Assembly: GCA_900549675.1 (NCBI GenBank)
Contig: URPG01000141.1
Span: forward strand, 1-5,778
Source: an uncultured Oscillospiraceae bacterium
Lineage (GTDB): Bacteria > Bacillota > Clostridia > Oscillospirales > Acutalibacteraceae
Length of the DNA stretch: 5,778 nucleotides
Reading direction: 5' to 3'
Position 1 is the stretch's first letter. Every line of letters starts with the position of its first letter. The translations under genes and the position numbers were made by a program. Positions 1-5,778 of this stretch are shown piece after piece. The notes under the pieces were generated by a model. The model was not told where the DNA came from, did not search any database, and saw only the letters and a list, made by a program, of their open reading frames with translations.

Positions 1-136
1 CCGCCGCCGGTATCAACAGCAAGGGCTTTGCGCCAAAAATCGGAGGAAACAAAAGGGGTGTTTCCTGCAAGGCATATAAAATCAATATTTCAATGGTATA
101 GGCAATGAATCGAATGATCTTTTTTCCGTCCGGCAT
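1..136 (-). CDS. mreD: Rod shape-determining protein MreD, N-terminal 45 residues (cut by window edge)
   Basis: The frame opens at ATG (136-134) and stays open to the window edge, giving MPDGKKIIRF followed by a hydrophobic helix (about residues 7-22) and the start of a second hydrophobic stretch near residue 38 (KPLLLIPAA). This basic N-terminus, first membrane helix and short P/F/G-rich loop before the next helix fit MreD, a small polytopic membrane protein of the Rod complex. The start is well supported. ATG overlaps the mreC stop by one base (TAATG), and the sequence just upstream carries GGAGG and a second GGAG about 6 bases before the ATG, implying translational coupling to mreC. Membrane topology and gene order after mreB-mreC are the main support; the visible part is too short for a firm family call on sequence alone. 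No promoter of its own is visible. Confidence 0.85.
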   Translation of the reverse strand, partial: MPDGKKIIRFIAYTIEILILYALQETPLLFPPIFGAKPLLLIPAA

Positions 137-1029
137 TATTCTCCAGCCTCCGGTGTATCCTGCGGAACTTCGGTTTGCTCTTGTTCCTTATTTTCGTCTT
201 TCCCCGGGAAATCAGTCACCACAAAAACGTCTTTTACTTTTTTGATATCGGCATAAGGCTGCACAATGGCATATTTCGAAACATTATATTCTGACTGAGA
301 AACCTCTGTTACATAACCAATCACTAAATCAGCCGGATAAACGCCGCCGACGCCCGACGCCGTAATCAATGCACCGGGTTGAATCTTGGTGTCATTCAGT
401 AAGTAGTCCATCCGCAAAAGACCGTTGGCCGCCAACATGGTATTGCTGCCGATTACACCGCTCTCTTTATAATATTTTGAAATTGATGCCACCTTCACGT
501 CTTCCGAAAACAGACTTTTTACTTTACTGGTGGTGCTGTATACTTCTGCAATAACGCCGACCAGACCCTCCTCAGAGATAACGGGATCCCCTTCACGAAT
601 GCCGGCCAGCGAACCTTTATCAATCGAAAAACCATAAAAAACATCATTGGGGTTGCGCGCAATCACTGTTGCCGCCACATGAACGACTTCGGGATTTTGC
701 TCTTGAATTTTAAGCTGCTGTTTCAGTTGTTTATTTTCTTCTACCATATTATAATAATCAATAACCTGTTTGCGAAGCTCTATATTTTCTTTGGAGAGGG
801 CGGCATTTTGCTCTTTCAGCTCTTCTTTTGTCATCGCATCTAAGTCAAGATATTCATTGACTTTATCGGCGGCATTTGCTGTTAGTTTCAGCATCGGCGT
901 TGTTGCCACACCAAGAATATGGGAAAAGATTCTGCCGCTCCCTTTTGCGGTTATAACCTGCAATGAAAGCAGAACAGCAACGGCAACAATTAATTTTTTC
1001 CAGCCCGATGCCCGAAAGACTTCTCTCAA
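136..1029 (-). CDS. mreC: Rod shape-determining protein MreC
   Basis: MreC is a bitopic scaffold of the elongation machinery that links MreB and MreD to the peptidoglycan synthases. Numbering from the TTG start (297 residues): a short basic N-terminus, one membrane segment at about 12-28 (KLIVAVAVLLSLQVITA), a heptad-like coiled coil at about 53-108 rich in E, K, L and N, then the extracytoplasmic double beta-barrel at about 115-275. The barrel contains family-like stretches such as VIARNPNDVFYGFSIDKGS, GIREGDPVISEEGLVGVI, and ASGVGGVYPADLVIGYV. The last 22 residues are an acidic, low-complexity tail (E, Q, D, P). An in-frame ATG at 1056 would add nine residues, but it sits directly behind a run of T with no ribosome binding site. 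TTG at 1029 has AAGGAGG eight bases upstream and is preferred. The stop overlaps the mreD start. Length is normal for the family. Confidence 0.93.
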   Translation of the reverse strand: MREVFRASGWKKLIVAVAVLLSLQVITAKGSGRIFSHILGVATTPMLKLTANAADKVNEYLDLDAMTKEELKEQNAALSKENIELRKQVIDYYNMVEENKQLKQQLKIQEQNPEVVHVAATVIARNPNDVFYGFSIDKGSLAGIREGDPVISEEGLVGVIAEVYSTTSKVKSLFSEDVKVASISKYYKESGVIGSNTMLAANGLLRMDYLLNDTKIQPGALITASGVGGVYPADLVIGYVTEVSQSEYNVSKYAIVQPYADIKKVKDVFVVTDFPGKDENKEQEQTEVPQDTPEAGE

Positions 1030-1037
1030 AATTGATT

Positions 1038-1044
1038 CCTCCTT
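1038..1044 (-). promoter_or_regulatory. Ribosome binding site that decides the mreC start
   Basis: On the minus strand this reads AAGGAGG, a full match to the anti-Shine-Dalgarno complement, with an 8-base spacer to TTG at 1029-1027. The two upstream in-frame ATG codons (1056 and 1050) have only T-rich sequence in front of them. If either ATG were the start, this perfect site would lie inside the coding region, which is unlikely. Confidence 0.75.
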
Positions 1045-1056
1045 GACCATGTTCAT

Positions 1057-1122
1057 AAAAAAGAGGCTGCCAAAGGTCCGGCAATTTTTAAACCGCCTTT
1101 TTTCCGCACCTTTTCAGCAGCC
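1057..1122 (-). terminator. Terminator-like hairpin in the mreB-mreC leader (possible attenuator)
   Basis: On the minus strand, GGCTGC (1122-1117) pairs with GCAGCC (1070-1065), and the inner segments AAAGGT and ACCTTT extend the stem after a small asymmetric internal loop; a CGG/CCG pairing can lengthen it further. The 3' arm is followed directly by TCTTTTTT (1064-1057). This is the layout of a Rho-independent terminator, though the apical loop is large (about 20 bases) and A/T-rich. It ends just upstream of the mreC ribosome binding site, so complete termination would silence mreC and mreD from the mreB transcript. Partial termination or attenuation is more likely. Not tested by folding energy. 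Confidence 0.5.
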
Positions 1123-1137
1123 ACATTACAGTTCGTT

Positions 1138-1167
1138 ATTTTATTTGCCGTATAGAATTTCAATCAA
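1138..1167 (-). promoter_or_regulatory. Weak possible promoter upstream of mreC
   Basis: On the minus strand there is TTGATT (1167-1162; 4 of 6 to TTGACA), an 18-base spacer, and TAAAAT (1143-1138; 5 of 6 to TATAAT). Transcription would begin near 1131 and run at once into the hairpin at 1122-1065, giving a short leader before mreC. A/T-rich intergenic DNA yields such matches by chance, so this is tentative. Confidence 0.25.
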
Positions 1168-1189
1168 CTCTATTTTGTAAAATAAAAAA

Positions 1190-2242
1190 CTAAAACATTG
1201 ATTTTTTTCTTGTTCCGCGACGATATGACTTAGGCAGGTCCACCTCTAAGCTTTTACCGGTCCCCTCAACCACGCAGTCAAGCGGTCTTTCCGCCACGTG
1301 TACGGGAATCCCCGTTTCCTGGCTGACCAATTTATCGATACCCTTAAGCAGCGCACCGCCGCCTGTCAGCATAATTCCTCTGTCAATGATATCAGCGGCA
1401 AGCTCCGGTGGTGTTTTCTCCAAACTATCTTTGATGGCATCCACCACGGTCATCACACTGTCCGTCAAGGCCTCTCTGACTTCATCCGAATGAATGGTTA
1501 CGTTCTTCGGCAAGCCGTCTACTAAGTTTCGTCCCTTAATTTCCACAAATGAGTTCAGCATATCCTCTGTGGGGAAGGCCGAACCAATCTTCACTTTAAT
1601 TTCTTCTGCCGTTCTTTCACCAATCAAAAGATTATATTTCTTTTTCACATAAGTGACAATGGCTTCATCAAACTTATCACCTGCCATACGAACCGATACA
1701 GCCGTTACAATATCGCCCAGAGAAATCACGGCCACTTCAGAAGTACCGCCGCCGATATCCACAACCATACTGCCGGTGGGTTCTCCAACGGGCAAGCCCG
1801 CACCAATGGCCGCTGCCATTGGTTCTTCAATTAAATCGACATTATTGGAGCCCGCTTGTCTGGCGGCATCTTCAACGGCACGTCTTTCCACCTCTGTGAC
1901 ACCGGAAGGAATACAAATCACCACGCGGGGGCGGTAGAGTGAACCCGCCTTCATTGCCTTGCGAATAAAGTATTTTAACATCGCAGAGGTAACATCAAAG
2001 TCTGCGATAACGCCTTCTTTCAGCGGACGAACGGCTGTAATCGAGCCGGGTGTTCTGCCCAGCATCTCTTTTGCCTGTTTACCAACCGCTAAAACCTCAT
2101 CGGTCCTTACATCAACTGCCACAACCGACGGTTCACGCATAACAATGCCTTTGCCTCTCATAAATACCAATGTATTGGCTGTACCTAAGTCGATTCCTAT
2201 ATCTTTTGAAAACATGGTAAACATTGAAAAAATCCCTGCCAT
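1190..2242 (-). CDS. mreB: Rod shape-determining protein MreB (bacterial actin)
   Basis: MreB is the actin-like ATPase that forms membrane-bound antiparallel filaments and orients lateral wall synthesis in rod-shaped cells. The 350-residue product has the actin-fold motifs in order: phosphate-1 DIGIDLGTANT (14-24), PSVVAVD (38-44), the IEEPMAAAIGAGLP segment carrying the expected catalytic glutamate near residue 140, phosphate-2 VVDIGGGTSEVAVIS (160-174), the ERTAEEIKVKIGSA helix (209-222), and the adenosine motif GIMLTGGGALLKGI (289-302). It ends in a basic tail (SYRRGTRKKSMF) somewhat beyond the usual end after the GTGK segment. The ATG at 2242 is backed by GGGAGG five bases upstream; it gives a slightly extended N-terminus (MAGIFSMFTMFSKDIG) with hydrophobic residues that could aid membrane contact. 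Later ATGs at residues 7 and 10 lack such a site. All nucleotide-binding motifs are intact. mreC and mreD follow; radC, a common upstream neighbour in other bacteria, is absent here. Confidence 0.97.
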   Translation of the reverse strand: MAGIFSMFTMFSKDIGIDLGTANTLVFMRGKGIVMREPSVVAVDVRTDEVLAVGKQAKEMLGRTPGSITAVRPLKEGVIADFDVTSAMLKYFIRKAMKAGSLYRPRVVICIPSGVTEVERRAVEDAARQAGSNNVDLIEEPMAAAIGAGLPVGEPTGSMVVDIGGGTSEVAVISLGDIVTAVSVRMAGDKFDEAIVTYVKKKYNLLIGERTAEEIKVKIGSAFPTEDMLNSFVEIKGRNLVDGLPKNVTIHSDEVREALTDSVMTVVDAIKDSLEKTPPELAADIIDRGIMLTGGGALLKGIDKLVSQETGIPVHVAERPLDCVVEGTGKSLEVDLPKSYRRGTRKKSMF

Positions 2243-2339
2243 AGTGTCCTCCCTAAATCTGTATCTTCTTTATCTCTTCCTCTATCACTACACTGGACAT
2301 TTTACATGAAATAAACCACGATAAATAATATCCATCTGC

Positions 2340-2391
2340 TTATTTTAATCTTCTAAAATAACGGCGCTATTCTTTTGCGAAAGTTATTTTA
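2340..2391 (-). other. Competing A/T-rich hairpins between the ClbS-like gene and mreB
   Basis: On the minus strand, TAAAATAAC (2391-2383, starting with the stop codon of the upstream gene) is the exact complement of GTTATTTTA (2362-2354), giving a 9-bp stem with a 20-base loop that contains a further CGC/GCG pairing. The same central arm can instead pair with TAAAATAA at 2347-2340, giving an 8-bp stem with a 6-base loop (GAAGAT). The two structures are mutually exclusive. The first could serve as a weak terminator for the upstream gene, since its 3' arm is U-rich, but there is no separate T-run after it. No well-matched promoter for mreB was found between here and 2243. Confidence 0.35.
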
Positions 2392-2910
2392 ACAAATTGT
2401 TGTGTTCTGTTTTTTCCATTTACGAATTTTCGTGCGGAATGATTGAAACGGTGCCACCGTATTGATATGAATCCATTTCCATACCGGCCAATTCGATGGG
2501 GTCGACGACGCCCATTGCCTTTGGCTCTGCTGAAACAAAACGTTCTCCGGCAAAGTTTGTATCCAATCCAGTATCTCTTTCACTTTATCGGCAAAATGCT
2601 GTTCTAAATCCCGAATCGAATCCTCTTGATACGTTTCATAAAAGGATTGATACAAGCCGCCCAATTGATTCCATTTATAGCCAGGTGCGGGTGTCACCAC
2701 AGTTTGTCCGTTTTTTTCGTCCTTCTCCCATGACAGAAGCAAACTCATCCAGCCAAGCTGATAGGCAATCATTTGCGCAGGCGTTCTGTCTACACCCTCT
2801 ACTATTAGATTTTTCTGTGCTTCCGTTACATCTGCAAATTCACGGATAAAAAGGTGAGAGGTTTTTTCTATCTCGTGCATCAATTCGATTTTGTTCGCAT
2901 ATTCCTGCAT
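2389..2910 (-). CDS. ClbS/DfsB (DUF1706) family four-helix-bundle protein
   Basis: The 173-residue product resembles ClbS/DfsB proteins, a DinB-like four-helix-bundle family. The family member ClbS protects colibactin producers by hydrolysing the colibactin cyclopropane warhead; most other members have no known substrate. Visible family traits are an N-terminal helix (KIELMHEIEKTSHLF), a second helix with AYQLGWMSLLLSWEKDEKNG (49-68), the P-x-P-GYKWNQL segment (74-83), a third helix with SFYETYQEDSIRDL (89-102), and a C-terminal helix ending in basic residues (FRTKIRKWKK). It is notably tryptophan-rich, with nine Trp. It has no signal peptide or membrane helix, so it should be cytoplasmic. 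ATG at 2910 has AAGGA six bases upstream, and a near-consensus promoter lies 120 bp further up, so it probably has its own transcript. No colibactin-type or other biosynthetic gene is in the window, so resistance is only a possibility. Family call fairly sure, function unknown. Confidence 0.8.
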   Translation of the reverse strand: MQEYANKIELMHEIEKTSHLFIREFADVTEAQKNLIVEGVDRTPAQMIAYQLGWMSLLLSWEKDEKNGQTVVTPAPGYKWNQLGGLYQSFYETYQEDSIRDLEQHFADKVKEILDWIQTLPENVLFQQSQRQWASSTPSNWPVWKWIHINTVAPFQSFRTKIRKWKKQNTTIC

Positions 2911-3217
2911 GAATTTTCCTTTTTTTCCCTAGATTATCCATAAAATTGAACCTGCCTATTTTCTTACGGAATATCACTTCATCCATATAATTTAGTATTG
3001 CCCAAACCTCTTGGCATAATAACAGTCTTATTATAACGTATTTCATCTATTTTCTCAACCGTTAAGTTTACATAAATCAAACTTTTTTCTTTATGGTTTT
3101 TTACTTTCTTTCATAACTGCACATATACGTTTTGAATCTTTTTAAAACACAATATCTAGACCTTTTCTGCTATGTATGTTACCATTTGGAACTATTTTCT
3201 ATAAATTGCCATAATTC
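2911..3217. other. A/T-rich intergenic gap between dut and the ClbS-like gene
   Basis: This 307-bp stretch holds the promoter at 3058-3030 and the leader of the ClbS-like gene. The part nearest dut (3217-3060) is very A/T-rich with many short A and T runs and no open frame with a credible start. I see no strong GC stem followed by T residues after the dut stop, so the end of the dut transcript is unclear. The leader from about 3023 to 2911 shows only short, weak inverted repeats and no riboswitch-like layout that I recognise. Confidence 0.5.
3030..3058 (-). promoter_or_regulatory. Near-consensus vegetative (SigA-type) promoter for the ClbS-like gene
   Basis: On the minus strand TTGAGA (3058-3053) is followed by exactly 17 bases and then a perfect TATAAT (3035-3030). 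This is the best promoter match in the window. Transcription should start near 3023 and leave a leader of about 110 bases before the ATG at 2910. Read-through past 2389 would also reach mreB. Confidence 0.75.
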
Positions 3218-3652
3218 TTAAGCTTTTCCCGTACTGCCGAAACCACCTGCACCACGTTCTGTTTCTGTTAATGTGAAAACCTCTTCGATTTCGGGAGTAA
3301 AAACAGGCATTAAAATAAGCTGTGCAATTCTCTCATTGACAGAGATGGTATACGGCAACTTTCCGAGATTGCGAAGACCTACATGAATTTCCCCGCGATA
3401 ATCGCTGTCGATAACACCCACACCGTTTGACACATGTACGCCGTGTTTTACGCCGAGTCCGCTGCGTGTAAAAATCATGCCGGCATATCCCTGCGGAATT
3501 TCAACCGCTAAGCCCGTAGGAATAATCACAAAGTCACCGGGCTCCATTACAAAGTCTGCTGCAATACAAGCACACAAGTCATAACCGGCACTTCCGCTTG
3601 TTTTTCTCTCGGGGATAATGGCACCCTCTTTTAGCTTCATCATTTTCAACAT
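3218..3652 (-). CDS. dut: Deoxyuridine 5'-triphosphate nucleotidohydrolase (dUTPase)
   Basis: Dut hydrolyses dUTP to dUMP and pyrophosphate, keeping uracil out of DNA and supplying dUMP for thymidylate synthesis. The 144-residue product has all five motifs of the homotrimeric dUTPase family in order: I, GSAGYDL (20-26); II, RSGLGVKHG (63-71); III, GVGVIDSDYRGEIHVGLRN (77-95), including the catalytic aspartate at about 82 that activates water; IV, NERIAQLIL (106-114); V, RGAGGFGSTGK (133-143), the glycine-rich C-terminal arm that closes over the substrate. Length is typical and nothing is missing. ATG at 3652 has GGGAG 11 bases upstream; ATGs at residues 4 and 5 are alternatives with similar, poorly spaced support. 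It starts 91 bp after the U32 gene with no terminator visible between, so the two may share a transcript. Three DnaA-box-like sequences sit in that spacer. Confidence 0.97.
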   Translation of the reverse strand: MLKMMKLKEGAIIPERKTSGSAGYDLCACIAADFVMEPGDFVIIPTGLAVEIPQGYAGMIFTRSGLGVKHGVHVSNGVGVIDSDYRGEIHVGLRNLGKLPYTISVNERIAQLILMPVFTPEIEEVFTLTETERGAGGFGSTGKA

Positions 3653-3712
3653 ATAGTAATAATCTCCCTTTTTTCAGTTGTTATGCTGTTTTCTAAGTTT
3701 TTTGCGAATCAT

Positions 3713-3742
3713 TTATCAACATTTTCCACATAGTTTTCCACA
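3713..3742. repeat. Three tandem DnaA-box-like 9-mers upstream of dut
   Basis: On the plus strand the spacer carries TTATCAACA (3713-3721), TTTTCCACA (3722-3730) and TTTTCCACA (3734-3742). Each differs by one base from the consensus DnaA box TTATCCACA, all point the same way, and the last two form a 12-bp-period direct repeat. A fourth copy of TTTTCCACA lies nearby at 3841-3849 inside the U32 gene. The motif match is seen directly; binding by DnaA is inferred. Confidence 0.5.
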
Positions 3743-3743
3743 T

Positions 3744-5778
3744 TCAGTGAATTCCCCTGTAAAACAGCCCTCGTGTATAGTCAAATAGCGGCTTTTCCTG
3801 CCGATAAAACGAATTTATAATTTGCTCACATTCAACAGGATTTTCCACAGTAAACCTTAAAATACCATAATCTGCGCCTTTAATTTCTGACAGCTTACCC
3901 GCCATCCACAAGGGTACGCTGTTGAAAACCTCTGTATATTTATTCATTCCTGCCAAGGTACACATTACAGGAAAATTTTTATTTTGTCTGTCCGTTAAGC
4001 AGGTTTTTCCTCCACACATTTTGCAGGAATGTTTCTGACTTTTTACCGGGCATTTGCGGGTTAGCATGACCGCCTGTCTACCATAAAGCATGATAGATTT
4101 CGGAATATCGACGTTCAATCTCTCAATTTCGCGCAATGTAAGCTCAGGTGACAATTCCACTGTTTTCAAAGCGTTGTCCGCAAAAAACAAAAGTGATTCC
4201 TGATTTAAAACATTCAGAGAAAAGGAACCATGAGCCTCTGCTCCCAATTCTCTGCAAAGCTGTACAGCGCCTAGGTTTCCACAAGCAAAAGCCTTTCTGC
4301 CGGCTTTGATATGCTCCTCCATTTTCTGTTTGACTTTATTTTCGGAATCCAAACCGAAAATCGCTCTTGGAATTTCTAAAATAATTTTTTCCGGAGCGAT
4401 TTTTAATTGTTCGATTTTTCTAAAATCGCTGAATAACGGAAGAATCACATAGGCAAAATCTTTTGCCCTGTCGGTCACTTGACACAGCAACCTATACGAA
4501 CCGATTAGCTGGATTTCTTTATGATTTGGAGCGGTATAAGTTTTTTTAGAAAAATCACTTTTGTATAAAAATTCAATATTTGAAGTTTCTTCTCGATTTA
4601 TCAACAAAGTTTTCAACAATTCACGACGCATCATGTTTAAAGTTGAAATTGCAATAGGCACTCCCTCCTCCGGCACCACAATATTTTGGGTATAAAAAGG
4701 AGTTCCGCCTGTTTTTGAAAGCTGCTGTAAACATCGTTCTTTTGCCAGCATCTGCGTATTTTCAACAGGAACCAACCATTCTGCATGATTATTCTGCTCA
4801 TCACAAACGCTCAGTTTGACATTTTCTCCACAGGTCAATGTCAAATCAATCCCCACTTTAGGGTATTCTTTGCGATAAAGCGCTCTTAAGCTGCCGTAAA
4901 CCTTCTCCGTTGCCGCAGTGACATCCTGTTTGGTGCGGACACCCAACATGTTTTCATCTATTTTCCCCTCCAAATAGCCTTTTGTAAAGCCGGAGCGGGA
5001 GAAAACACTGACCAAACTTGTCTTTAATTCCTGCGGTATTTCCTCTCCATCTGCCGCTTTTCGGCAGGCTGACACAGCCGCCGCCACGTATTCGGGCCGT
5101 TTCATGCGCCCTTCTATCTTGGCCGAAGTGACACCTGAGGATTCCAGTTTTTGTACCTCTTCAATAAAAGATAAATCTTTTAGGCTTAGCGCATAGCCGT
5201 TTCCGCCATCTGCCATAAAGGGCAAGCGGCAGGTTTGGGCACACATTCCTCTATTGGCGCTGCGTGAGCCTAATGTGGCACTAAAATAGCACTGCCCTGA
5301 CATCGAAACACATAAAGCCCCATGGACAAAGCTTTCCGTTTCAATATCACAGATCTCTGTAATTTCGGCAATCTCGGCAAGAGAAAGTTCTCTTGCCAAT
5401 ACCACGCGCTCTGCTCCCAATTCTTTCAAAAATTGAACTCCGCCGCGCGAATGTAAACTCATCTGTGTAGAAGCATGCAGTGGTAAATTCGGTGCACAGC
5501 GCTTAATAGCCCGGAATAATCCCACATCTTGAATAATCACCGCATCTATACCGATTTCACACAAAAAACGAACAAAATCCATTGCTGCCGTCATTTCACT
5601 TTCTTTAATCAGTGTATTCACGGTTGTATAGACTTTTACACTTCTTGCGTGGCAAAAGGCAACCGCTTGACGTAACTCTTCATTTGTAAAATTCTTGGCA
5701 CTGGCTCGGGCACCAAAAGACTGACCCGCCAAATAAACCGCGTCAGCTCCGGCAAAAACAGCCGCCCGCAAGGATTCC
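3744..5778 (-). CDS. U32-family protein with C-terminal cysteine cluster (RlhA/TrhP-like), 5'-truncated
   Basis: This belongs to the 'peptidase U32' family. Characterised members RlhA (23S rRNA) and TrhP (tRNA) are needed for RNA hydroxylation and bind an Fe-S cluster, so the peptidase label is doubtful for many members. The reading frame enters from the window edge as ESLRAAVFAGADAVYLAG, matching the usual start region of the family, so only roughly 10-15 residues appear to be missing. Counting from the leucine after ES: the U32 signature is ESFVHGALCVSMSGQCYFS (146-164), with four cysteines at 154, 161, 177 and 181 as expected for cluster ligation, and KIEGRMKRPEYV (218-229) follows. The middle part (about 290-400) corresponds in position to the DUF3656-type insertion of long members. 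The C-terminal part (about 415-640) is a second barrel-like region with cysteines at 574, 583, 586, 591 and 604 around LTDRQNKNFPVMC. Which RNA it acts on cannot be told. It lies just upstream of dut. Confidence 0.9.
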   Translation of the reverse strand, partial: ESLRAAVFAGADAVYLAGQSFGARASAKNFTNEELRQAVAFCHARSVKVYTTVNTLIKESEMTAAMDFVRFLCEIGIDAVIIQDVGLFRAIKRCAPNLPLHASTQMSLHSRGGVQFLKELGAERVVLARELSLAEIAEITEICDIETESFVHGALCVSMSGQCYFSATLGSRSANRGMCAQTCRLPFMADGGNGYALSLKDLSFIEEVQKLESSGVTSAKIEGRMKRPEYVAAAVSACRKAADGEEIPQELKTSLVSVFSRSGFTKGYLEGKIDENMLGVRTKQDVTAATEKVYGSLRALYRKEYPKVGIDLTLTCGENVKLSVCDEQNNHAEWLVPVENTQMLAKERCLQQLSKTGGTPFYTQNIVVPEEGVPIAISTLNMMRRELLKTLLINREETSNIEFLYKSDFSKKTYTAPNHKEIQLIGSYRLLCQVTDRAKDFAYVILPLFSDFRKIEQLKIAPEKIILEIPRAIFGLDSENKVKQKMEEHIKAGRKAFACGNLGAVQLCRELGAEAHGSFSLNVLNQESLLFFADNALKTVELSPELTLREIERLNVDIPKSIMLYGRQAVMLTRKCPVKSQKHSCKMCGGKTCLTDRQNKNFPVMCTLAGMNKYTEVFNSVPLWMAGKLSEIKGADYGILRFTVENPVECEQIINSFYRQEKPLFDYTRGLFYRGIH

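Noticed and set aside
770..1180. 136-residue plus-strand open frame antisense to mreC
   Set aside because: It runs opposite to the intact mreC frame and across the mreB-mreC leader; its low-complexity Ser/Phe/Arg composition is typical of an antisense shadow.
1653..2309. Two plus-strand open frames antisense to mreB
   Set aside because: They are antisense to a clearly functional mreB and are rich in Ser, Thr, Pro and Ile, as expected from the reverse of a conserved gene. No domain is recognisable.
2243..2339. Promoter for mreB
   Set aside because: TAAAAT and TATTAT -10-like words are present, but none has an acceptable -35 hexamer at 16-18 bases. Transcription from the upstream gene's promoter remains possible.
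2985..3023. Possible 12-codon leader peptide before the ClbS-like gene (starts MPRGLGN)
   Set aside because: It has no ribosome binding site, no run of regulatory codons and no hairpin pair that would make an attenuation switch.
2840..3046. 68-residue open frame on the minus strand overlapping the start of the ClbS-like gene
   Set aside because: Its ATG lies inside the promoter spacer, upstream of the likely transcription start, and lacks a ribosome binding site. It then overlaps the better-supported gene out of frame, and its composition resembles no family I know.
3071..3095. Inverted repeat CATAAA/TTTATG in the dut downstream region, considered as a dut terminator
   Set aside because: A 6-bp A/T-only stem with a 13-base loop is not stable, and on the minus strand it is not followed by a T-run. 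The T-run lies on the plus-strand side, where no gene ends.
3653..3712. Separate promoter for dut in the U32-dut spacer
   Set aside because: The best -35/-10 pairs (such as TTGATA with TTAGAA, or TTCGCA with CATAAC) match poorly in at least one hexamer, so I do not call one; dut may be read from the U32 transcript.

Overview
This window looks like a chromosomal piece of a low-to-moderate-GC Gram-positive anaerobe (Bacillota, most likely class Clostridia). The evidence is the sequence character of MreB, MreC and MreD, a long U32-family protein with a C-terminal cysteine cluster, strong AAGGAGG-type ribosome binding sites and A/T-rich intergenic DNA. The species cannot be named from the sequence alone. 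All genes lie on the minus strand, so transcription runs from high to low coordinates. I see no tRNA, rRNA, CRISPR array, insertion sequence or prophage gene.

Layout in transcription order: (1) 5778-3744, a long U32-family protein (RlhA/TrhP-like, related to RNA hydroxylation factors), cut at its N-terminus by the window edge. (2) 3743-3653, a short spacer with three tandem near-consensus DnaA-box-like 9-mers. (3) 3652-3218, dut, a complete dUTPase with all five trimeric-family motifs. (4) 3217-2911, a 307-bp A/T-rich gap holding a near-consensus vegetative promoter (TTGAGA, 17 bp, TATAAT). (5) 2910-2389, a small tryptophan-rich ClbS/DfsB (DUF1706) four-helix-bundle protein. (6) 2388-2243, a leader with two competing A/T-rich hairpins. 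(7) 2242-1190, mreB. (8) 1189-1030, a leader with a weak possible promoter, a terminator-like hairpin and a strong ribosome binding site. (9) 1029-136, mreC, probably starting at TTG. (10) 136-1, the first 45 codons of mreD, whose ATG overlaps the mreC stop by one base.

MreB, MreC and MreD form the elongation (Rod) complex core: the actin-like MreB filaments, the bitopic MreC scaffold and the polytopic MreD coordinate lateral peptidoglycan synthesis. The mreC/mreD junction is tightly coupled, but mreB/mreC is separated by about 160 bp with attenuator-like architecture, so MreB may be made in excess over MreC and MreD. The upstream genes are a housekeeping nucleotide-pool enzyme, a probable RNA-modification factor and a ClbS-like protein of unknown substrate; nothing ties them functionally to cell shape.

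The window is mostly ordinary core genome. I do not see a convincing new multi-gene system. The points most worth a second look are the DnaA-box-like cluster before dut, the leader architecture and start codon of mreC, and the isolated ClbS-like gene with its own strong promoter immediately upstream of mreB.
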